18,009 bases of DNA, from assembly GCA_017551215.1 (NCBI GenBank), contig JAFZMA010000165.1, positions 1-18,009 on the forward strand. Reading direction: 5' to 3'. The notes under the pieces are model-generated. The model worked only from the letters and a program-made list of their open reading frames with translations, was not told the DNA's origin and ran no database searches. The DNA comes from Bacteroidales bacterium (lineage in GTDB: Bacteria; Bacteroidota; Bacteroidia; Bacteroidales; UBA932). Position numbers and translations under genes: made by a program. Below are positions 12,719 to 18,009 of the stretch, piece by piece; the first letter of the stretch is position 1; every line of letters begins with the position of its first letter.

Positions 12719-14467
12719 TTAGCGCCAGGAGGAGAGGGCTTTCCAGAGCTGGGCGTCGTAGTCCAGCATGTGGCGGATGCGCGGGGCGGTGAGCTTGTAC
12801 TTCTGGATGATTTCCTCTTCCAGGAGCGGCTGGATTTCCAGGCGATTCTGCTCAAGGGCTTGTTCCTTGGTGAGCTTGACTTTGGAGGACAGGAGGTCGT
12901 AGGCGTCCTTGTTCTGGGCGTAGAGGCCTTCTTCCTTGGCTTCTCGGAGAAGTTGCTCAAAGACTATCTCCGAGGCGGAGCGGTGGTCGAACTTGCGGGT
13001 TGCGGCATATTTTACAAAGTCCTCATACTGAGCGTCTGTCATCTTGAAAATTCCTTCCGGGATCTCCGGGTTGCGGCGGTAGAAGTCTACGGCATATTCC
13101 TCCAGGATGCCGCTAAGAGAGAGGGCCAGGGTCGGGCGGTTGTAGCTGCCTGGCTTGACCTCAATGTCCGGGGTGATGCCACCGCCATCGTACACGGTGC
13201 GGCCGTGCTTGGTCTGGAAGGCTTGCTTGAGCGAGTCCGGAACGGAGCCCACGCTGCCGTCTGAGTTGCGGTGCGCGTAGTCCATGATCTGGATGCATCG
13301 GCCGCTTGGAGTGTAATACTTGGCGATGGTCAGTTTGAGCTTTCCGTTGTAGCCTACCGGGCGGAAGCTCTGCACCAGACCTTTGCCGTACGTGCGGGTT
13401 CCCACTATGAGAGCGCGGTCCAGGTCCTGAAGCGCGCCGGCTACTATCTCGGAAGAAGATGCTGAGGAAGAGCCCACAAGCACCATCAGCGGGATGAGAG
13501 TATCCACGGGAGCCTTATCAGTAACGCAGCTGAAGTTTGCCCCTTCTCCGCGGCCACGAGCCGTTGCTACAAGCGTTCCTTTAGGCACGAACAGGGAAAC
13601 GATGTCCGTGGCCTCGTCCATAAGCCCGCCGCCGTTGCCCCTGAGGTCAAGGATTATTCGCTGAGCACCCTGCTCTTTAAGGGAAATCAGGGCCTTGCGC
13701 ACATCCTCGCTTCCGTTGAGGGTGAAGCTGCTGATCTTGATGTAACCTGTTGGTATGTTGAAAGAAGGGTTATCCTCAGCGATAGCAATTTTGCATGTGT
13801 CATATTTTGCCAGCAGCTCGGCGATGTTAGCCGGCGTTTGCAGCATCCCGAAGTACGGAACGTCCGATGTGTGCACCTTGTCGCGCGTAACCACGCGTTC
13901 AACAATCTGTCCCGTGCGGCCTTTCTTGATCAGGAACTTGACCTGCGTTCCGGGATTGCCCCTCATGCGTTTGCTGCACTCATCCACGGAAAGCGGGGCG
14001 CAATCCACGCCGTCTATCTTCAGGATTATATCCCCCGGCTCTATGTTGAACCGAATGGCCGGAGAACCCTCGTACGCCTGCATAATCATCACACCCAGAG
14101 AGTCTTTGCGGACAGTGGCCCCTATTCCTCCGTACGACGCGGTGGTTATCAGCTCTATAGACTCCGAGTCCTCTTCCGGAACGTACTCTGTATATGGGTC
14201 TATGGACTGAAGCATGGCATCTATGCCGTAGTTTATCAGCTTTGCAAAATCCACCGTGTCCACATACTCTGTTGCAAGCGTACGGAGAATGTTATAGTGA
14301 ATCTCCAGCCCCTGTGTAAGTTTGAAGTTGCGGCTCTGGGCGTTGCCCGGAACGGATGTGTTCAAAAGGAGAACAACCGCAGCAACCGCCGCAGCAAATA
14401 CATTCAAAAGAAATCTATTATAATTTGCGCCCTTAACGCTATCTTTTGTCATATCCATAATCTTCAT
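12719..14467 (-). CDS. C-terminal processing peptidase, S41 family (CtpA/Prc type)
   Basis: A 582-residue envelope serine protease. After a short basic leader comes one hydrophobic signal/anchor helix (FAAAVAAVVLLLN, about residues 23-36), then the N-terminal helical part with SIDPYTEYVPEED, a PDZ domain (about 105-185, GGIGATV and PGDIILKIDG), and the protease core with ILDLRGNGGG, GSSSASSSEIVAGAL (catalytic Ser, about 337) and RTYGKGLVQ (catalytic Lys, 362). The last 150 residues form the helical tail usual in Bacteroidota members. These enzymes trim or degrade periplasmic proteins from the C-terminus. ATG at 14467 was chosen because AAGGAG stands six bases before it; upstream in-frame ATGs at 14482 and 14539 lack this. 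Convergent with the 219-residue gene and divergent from rdgB. Confidence 0.95.
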   Translation of the reverse strand: MKIMDMTKDSVKGANYNRFLLNVFAAAVAAVVLLLNTSVPGNAQSRNFKLTQGLEIHYNILRTLATEYVDTVDFAKLINYGIDAMLQSIDPYTEYVPEEDSESIELITTASYGGIGATVRKDSLGVMIMQAYEGSPAIRFNIEPGDIILKIDGVDCAPLSVDECSKRMRGNPGTQVKFLIKKGRTGQIVERVVTRDKVHTSDVPYFGMLQTPANIAELLAKYDTCKIAIAEDNPSFNIPTGYIKISSFTLNGSEDVRKALISLKEQGAQRIILDLRGNGGGLMDEATDIVSLFVPKGTLVATARGRGEGANFSCVTDKAPVDTLIPLMVLVGSSSASSSEIVAGALQDLDRALIVGTRTYGKGLVQSFRPVGYNGKLKLTIAKYYTPSGRCIQIMDYAHRNSDGSVGSVPDSLKQAFQTKHGRTVYDGGGITPDIEVKPGSYNRPTLALSLSGILEEYAVDFYRRNPEIPEGIFKMTDAQYEDFVKYAATRKFDHRSASEIVFEQLLREAKEEGLYAQNKDAYDLLSSKVKLTKEQALEQNRLEIQPLLEEEIIQKYKLTAPRIRHMLDYDAQLWKALSSWR

Positions 14468-14561
14468 TCTATTCTCCTTCATAAAATCTTCAATTACAAT
14501 GTCATCCCGGACCTTTAAACGGCTTCTTGCCTGTGTCATTTTCCCGGCATATGCCGTACGC

Positions 14562-14592
14562 TTTCAAAAATAGTAAACTTTTGCTAACTTTG
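14562..14592 (+). promoter_or_regulatory. Promoter of the rdgB-recO-GH3 run
   Basis: TTTC (14562-14565), 19 bases, TAACTTTG (14585-14592), one mismatch from the Bacteroidota consensus, 21 bases before the rdgB ATG. On the other strand TATTTTTG (14572-14565) is a -7 element for the S41 gene, so the two divergent promoters overlap. Confidence 0.65.
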
Positions 14593-14613
14593 GTTTGATT
14601 AACAACTGCGCGT

Positions 14614-15207
14614 ATGGAACTGATATTTGCAACTGCCAATCCCAACAAACTAAGGGAAGCATCGGAAATACTGGGAAAAGGTGTTACACTAATTATGCCA
14701 AAGAAGCTCGGTTTCAGGGGAGAAATTCCGGAGACCGGAGCCACCATAGACGCTAATTCCAAGATGAAATGCCGCTTTGTCTGGAACAAGTTCAACAAGA
14801 CGTGCTTTGCAGATGACACGGCGCTGGAGGTTACGTCTCTGGACGGTGCACCCGGCGTTCACTCAGCCCGTTACGCAGGCGAGGGACACGACGATGCAGC
14901 AAATCGCGCAAAGCTTCTGGATGCCCTCACCAAGGTAGACAAGCGGAAAAAGAACATACGCGAGGCACGGTTCCGCACGGTTGTCACGCTCATCCACAAG
15001 GGCACGATGTTCACCTTCGAGGGAGTCATGAAGGGTACCATCGCTGAGAAAGAAAGTGGAGAGGGCGGGTTTGGCTACGACTCCATTTTCATTCCGGAGG
15101 GTTGCAGTTGCACATTCGCAGAAATGAGTGAAAATCAGAAGAATGCCATATCTCACAGAGGCATCGCCATGAGAAAGCTCGCAAACTTCCTAAAGCAGCT
15201 GAAGTAA
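14614..15207 (+). CDS. rdgB: Non-canonical purine NTP pyrophosphatase (RdgB/HAM1 family)
   Basis: A 197-residue enzyme that hydrolyses dITP, ITP and XTP to the monophosphates, keeping deaminated purines out of DNA and RNA. All family motifs are present: ATANPNKLRE at the N-terminus (substrate loop), ADDTALEVTSLDGAPGVHSARYAG (about residues 66-89), GEGGFGYDSIF (metal/base pocket) and KNAISHRG near the end. Length fits the family. ATG at 14614 follows the promoter with a leader of only about 15 nt and no Shine-Dalgarno. recO starts 21 bases after its stop. Confidence 0.96.
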   Translation: MELIFATANPNKLREASEILGKGVTLIMPKKLGFRGEIPETGATIDANSKMKCRFVWNKFNKTCFADDTALEVTSLDGAPGVHSARYAGEGHDDAANRAKLLDALTKVDKRKKNIREARFRTVVTLIHKGTMFTFEGVMKGTIAEKESGEGGFGYDSIFIPEGCSCTFAEMSENQKNAISHRGIAMRKLANFLKQLK

Positions 15208-15228
15208 GGCGGTATTTAACGAAAAAGC

Positions 15229-15948
15229 ATGTTACTGAAAGACAGGATCATAGTGCTGCATACCATCAAGCATTCAGACAGCGGGATGGTGGTTCAGTGC
15301 TACAGTGGAACGCGTGGCAGAACCGCCTGCTATTTCTTTGCAAAGAGCAAGCACTCAAAGAGTTCCCAGATGTTTCCTCTCAGCGTACTTGACGTTGTCC
15401 TGTTTTTCAGAAACTCTTCCGGCTCAGCGATGCCTGTCATCAGGGAACTCTCCTCTCCGGTTGCTCTCAACAACATCAAGACAGACATCCGCAAAGGAGC
15501 CATATCTCTCTTTGTCTGCGAACTGCTGCTCAAGACGTTACGGGAGGGAGACGCAGACCCTCAGCTCATGGATTTCTTGGGGAGCTCAGCGATGCTGCTT
15601 AACGCCATGGAGGACGGCGTGGAGAACTTTCACCTGCATTTTGCTGTGAGCCTATGCAAGAAACTCGGCTACATGCCGGTGGATAACTTCTCTGAGAACT
15701 GCTGTAACTTCAATTTTACAAAAGGGTCTTTCTCAAGAGATTACGACGAGGCCTTCTGTTTTCTTCCGGACGAGTCCCTTTTACTTCACCAGATAATGTC
15801 CACTCCGCTGACCGCGCTCCCGGAAATCAAATGCAGCGGGGCCATGCGCAACCGGTTCCTGAACAAGATTGTGGACTATATCTCTTTCCACACATCTTTC
15901 CGCACGGAACTCAAATCCCTGGCTGTCTTGCATGAACTTTTTTATTAA
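15229..15948 (+). CDS. recO: DNA repair protein RecO
   Basis: A 239-residue protein matching Bacteroidota RecO: N-terminal OB-fold start LLKDRIIVLHTIKHSDSGMVVQCYS, GRTACYFF, then the helical part with SLFVCELLLKTLREGDADP and FHLHFAVSLCKKLGYMP, ending in LKSLAVLHELFY. RecO loads RecA on SSB-coated gaps together with RecR. No CxxC zinc-finger pairs are visible, as in other members of this phylum. The gene stops 42 bases before the ATG chosen for the GH3-type gene. Confidence 0.92.
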   Translation: MLLKDRIIVLHTIKHSDSGMVVQCYSGTRGRTACYFFAKSKHSKSSQMFPLSVLDVVLFFRNSSGSAMPVIRELSSPVALNNIKTDIRKGAISLFVCELLLKTLREGDADPQLMDFLGSSAMLLNAMEDGVENFHLHFAVSLCKKLGYMPVDNFSENCCNFNFTKGSFSRDYDEAFCFLPDESLLLHQIMSTPLTALPEIKCSGAMRNRFLNKIVDYISFHTSFRTELKSLAVLHELFY

Positions 15949-15990
15949 CTTGCGTAGTTGAGTTGGGAGAACGCTCTCCACGTACTTATT

Positions 15991-17796
15991 ATGGGAAAGA
16001 AAACCGCACGGCTGATAAACAAGCTTGTATTGGCTTGGGGCAGAAGCTACCTGGAAGAAATTGAACGGAGCTTCACCCATGCGCCCGACATGCAGCGGGA
16101 GGTCTTTTCCCGTCTTCTGAAGTGCGGGCGCCAAACGTTCTTTGGCAAGGAGCATGATTTCTGCAATATCCATAGCCTCAGCGATTTTCAAAGCCGTGTA
16201 AAACTTTCCAAGTACGACGACATGGCACCGTACATCACCCGGATACGTCAGGGAGAAAAGAACGTGCTGTGGAACCAGAACGTACGGTGGTTTGCAAAAT
16301 CCAGCGGCACTTCTTCAGAGAAAAGCAAGTACATTCCGATTACGCCGGACTCTCTCTACGGAACGCATTTCAAGGGCATGAAAATGATGCTCATGAATTA
16401 CGTCCATCTGAATCCGGACAGCCGTATCTTTTCTTCCAGTGCGCTGACTTTGGGCGGCAGCGTTTCTCCGGACAAGCTGGCGGAAGGGCAGGAAACTCTG
16501 CTGACGCTGCTTCAGGGGAAAGTGTTCGACGGAGACCTTTCTGCGGTAATGCTCCGCAATTCTCCTCGGGCGGTCGAGTTCATCAGGACCCCGTCCAGAA
16601 AGACCGCTCTGGTGGCAGACTTCGCCGAGAAAGTAAACCTGATCTGCAAGGAAAGCACTAGGCGCAACGTCTCCAACTTCTCGGGCGTTCCAAGCTGGAA
16701 TCTGGTGTTAATGAACAAGATACTGGAGTACACCGGCAAGGGCAACATTCTGGAAGTGTGGCCGAACATGGAACTTTTCATGCACGGGGGCATCAGCTTT
16801 GAGCCGTACAGGGAAATCTACCGCAAGCTCATTCCTTCAGACAACATGCACTATCTGGAAAACTACAATGCGTCCGAGGGATATTTTGCGTTTCAGGATA
16901 CGCTTGAAGGAGGAAAGGGAATGTTGCTGGCCGTAAGCAACGGAATCTTCTACGAGTTCATCCCGTTCAGCCATCTTGATGCCGCGCTTGATGGGGACAA
17001 TGCCCACGTGGTTCCGCTCGAGGGAGTACAGACCGGCGTAGACTACGCCATTGTAATCTCCACGGTCGGGGGCCTTTGGAGGTACATGCCGGAAGACCTC
17101 GTGCGGTTTACTTCCGTAAACCCTTACCGCGTGATAGTTACCGGCAGGACAAAGATGTACATTAACGCCTTTGGGGAGGAACTGATGATCAACAACGCGG
17201 AGCAAGCCATCTCCGCCGCGGCCTCCAAAGCGGGCATAGAAATCACGGACTACACCGCCGCTCCGCAGTTCATGTCCGTGGATAAAACGGTGGGCAGCAT
17301 CATCAAAGGCTCCGCAGAGAGCGCGGGCAACGGCAGTTCAGCCGTGGGTGCGCCAAACAGCAATAACACAGCGAGCGCGGGCAACGGCAACTCGGCAGCA
17401 GGTGCGCCTGCTGACACAGAGAATGGGACAGCAGGAACGTTTGCCCAAGGAAATGCGCCTGCAGCAAGAAGCGCGTTGGTACAGGGGTACCATGTGTGGG
17501 CCATTGAATTCTCCGATCCGCTCCGCAACCCAGAGAGTCCGGACTTCAACCCTCGGGCAGTGGAAGACTTCGCTGAGCTCCTGGATGCGGAAATCCAGAA
17601 AGTCAACTCGGACTACGAGGCAAAGCGCTCCCCGGGTTCAACCATGCAACGGCTTAAGATCCTGCCACTTGCGCCCGGAACCTTCTATCGATGGATGGAA
17701 TCCCGCGGCAAGACCGGCGGGCAGAACAAGGTTCCGCGCTTGTGGAAAGACCTCAAATACATAGATCAGCTCCGGAACATGTCCGGTCCGCAGTAA
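15991..17796 (+). CDS. GH3-fold acyl-acid amido synthetase-like protein with low-complexity insert
   Basis: A 601-residue bacterial member of the plant GH3 (auxin-responsive) family of adenylate-forming enzymes. ATP-binding motif KSSGTSSEKSKYIPIT is at about 103-118, ENYNASEGYFAFQ near 295 and PEDLVRF with VTGRTKMYINAFGEEL near 375-400. Plant GH3 enzymes join acids to amino acids; the bacterial substrate is unknown. Residues about 437-497 form an unusual Ala/Gly/Asn/Ser-rich insert with a repeated unit. ATG at 15991 was chosen because the leader MGKKTARLINKLVLAW is family-like; the ORF can be extended to a TTG at 15958. Follows recO closely, so probably in the same transcription unit. Confidence 0.9.
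   Translation: MGKKTARLINKLVLAWGRSYLEEIERSFTHAPDMQREVFSRLLKCGRQTFFGKEHDFCNIHSLSDFQSRVKLSKYDDMAPYITRIRQGEKNVLWNQNVRWFAKSSGTSSEKSKYIPITPDSLYGTHFKGMKMMLMNYVHLNPDSRIFSSSALTLGGSVSPDKLAEGQETLLTLLQGKVFDGDLSAVMLRNSPRAVEFIRTPSRKTALVADFAEKVNLICKESTRRNVSNFSGVPSWNLVLMNKILEYTGKGNILEVWPNMELFMHGGISFEPYREIYRKLIPSDNMHYLENYNASEGYFAFQDTLEGGKGMLLAVSNGIFYEFIPFSHLDAALDGDNAHVVPLEGVQTGVDYAIVISTVGGLWRYMPEDLVRFTSVNPYRVIVTGRTKMYINAFGEELMINNAEQAISAAASKAGIEITDYTAAPQFMSVDKTVGSIIKGSAESAGNGSSAVGAPNSNNTASAGNGNSAAGAPADTENGTAGTFAQGNAPAARSALVQGYHVWAIEFSDPLRNPESPDFNPRAVEDFAELLDAEIQKVNSDYEAKRSPGSTMQRLKILPLAPGTFYRWMESRGKTGGQNKVPRLWKDLKYIDQLRNMSGPQ
17319..17440 (+). repeat. In-frame 54-bp repeat inside the GH3-type gene
   Basis: The bases GCGCGGGCAACGGCA recur 54 bases apart (17321 and 17375), giving protein units SAGNGSSAVGAP and SAGNGNSAAGAP. 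The repeat keeps the reading frame, so the insert was expanded by duplication without breaking the gene. Confidence 0.7.
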
Positions 17797-17797
17797 A

Positions 17798-17903
17798 GGC
17801 TGAAAAATGAGCCGGGTCCGCAGAAAAACATGTAGACCTGGTACAGAAAAGGCTGAAAAATGAGCCAGGTCCGCAGTAAAACATGCAGACCTGGTACAGA
17901 GGG
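17798..17903 (+). repeat. Two tandem 53-bp hairpin units after the GH3-type gene
   Basis: GGCTGAAAAATGAGCC starts at 17798 and again at 17851. Each unit has a stem: CCAGGTC with GACCTGG in unit 2, CCGGGTC with GACCTGG (one wobble) in unit 1, around loops with CCGCAG and AACATG. A part of the unit (GGTCCGCAGTAAA) is also at the very end of the gene (17786). They may act in transcript ending or stability; there is no clear T-run. Confidence 0.7.
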
Positions 17904-17937
17904 AATGGAAATCGCTGAGAAAAGGAAGAAAGAATAG

Positions 17938-18009
17938 ATGAACGTTCAAGAGTACATACAACAAGTTTTCTCTCTTGGAGAAAAGAGCGGGACCGTTATA
18001 CGGAGTGAC
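17938..18009 (+). CDS. Start of a further gene, cut by window edge
   Basis: From ATG at 17938, 24 codons are open to the last base: MNVQEYIQQVFSLGEKSGTV and onward. No domain can be named from so little. An AAGGAAGAAAGA stretch (17921-17932) ending five bases before the ATG can serve as the ribosome-binding region. Direction matches the rdgB-recO-GH3 run. Confidence 0.4.
   Translation, partial: MNVQEYIQQVFSLGEKSGTVIRSD

Noticed and set aside
12589..12960. 123-codon minus-strand frame rich in Ser/Arg/Pro
   Set aside because: It overlaps the S41 C-terminus in another frame and has low-complexity composition typical of a shadow.
13838..14518. 226-codon plus-strand frame opposite the S41 gene
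   Set aside because: The opposite strand encodes all S41 motifs; this frame has no domain and no promoter or ribosome-binding signal.

Overview
The window is a piece of a chromosome from the Bacteroidota, most likely order Bacteroidales. The evidence is the repeated Bacteroidota-type promoter (-33 TTTG, about 19 bases, -7 TAnnTTTG), the near absence of Shine-Dalgarno sites in front of most genes, and housekeeping genes typical of the group: a U32 peptidase, an S41 C-terminal processing peptidase, RdgB, RecO and a bacterial GH3-fold protein. Genus cannot be settled from the sequence alone.

Layout. (1) 1-1144, minus: U32 peptidase, cut by the left edge, GC-rich. (2) About 1166-10300, almost all minus and visibly AT-richer: an accessory island. 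Its left part holds an AAA ATPase with a DUF4143-like part, a 143-residue orphan and a PD-(D/E)XK nuclease-like protein. These are interleaved with two copies of a plus-strand, about 100-nt structured RNA, each with its own promoter and terminator. Its right part is a run of mostly small genes reading leftward from an OmpA-type envelope protein: two or three small membrane proteins, two lysine-rich H1-like proteins, a TerB-like protein, a 64-residue and a 103-residue protein, a strong terminator, then a coiled-coil protein, a voltage-gated-type ion channel with a large unassigned C-terminal domain, and two more small proteins. (3) A structured RNA of about 190 nt lies just upstream of the OmpA-type gene on the same strand. 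Its closing helix competes with a hairpin that abuts the start codon, so it may be a riboswitch-like leader or a stand-alone RNA. (4) A membrane-anchored Ser/Thr kinase (minus) is divergent from a 219-residue Bacteroidota protein (plus). (5) 12470-12718: non-coding, with a perfect 12-bp hairpin. (6) S41 protease (minus), divergent from the rdgB-recO-GH3 run (plus). The window ends with 53-bp tandem hairpin repeats and the first codons of another gene.

How it may work together (inference): the TerB-like protein, OmpA-type anchor, small membrane proteins, S4-bearing channel and kinase suggest an envelope or stress-response module, possibly involved in conflict with phage. I do not recognise it as a named system. 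The items I rate most worth checking are the duplicated RNA element, the switch-like RNA leader, and the ion channel with a non-canonical pore and a large extra domain.
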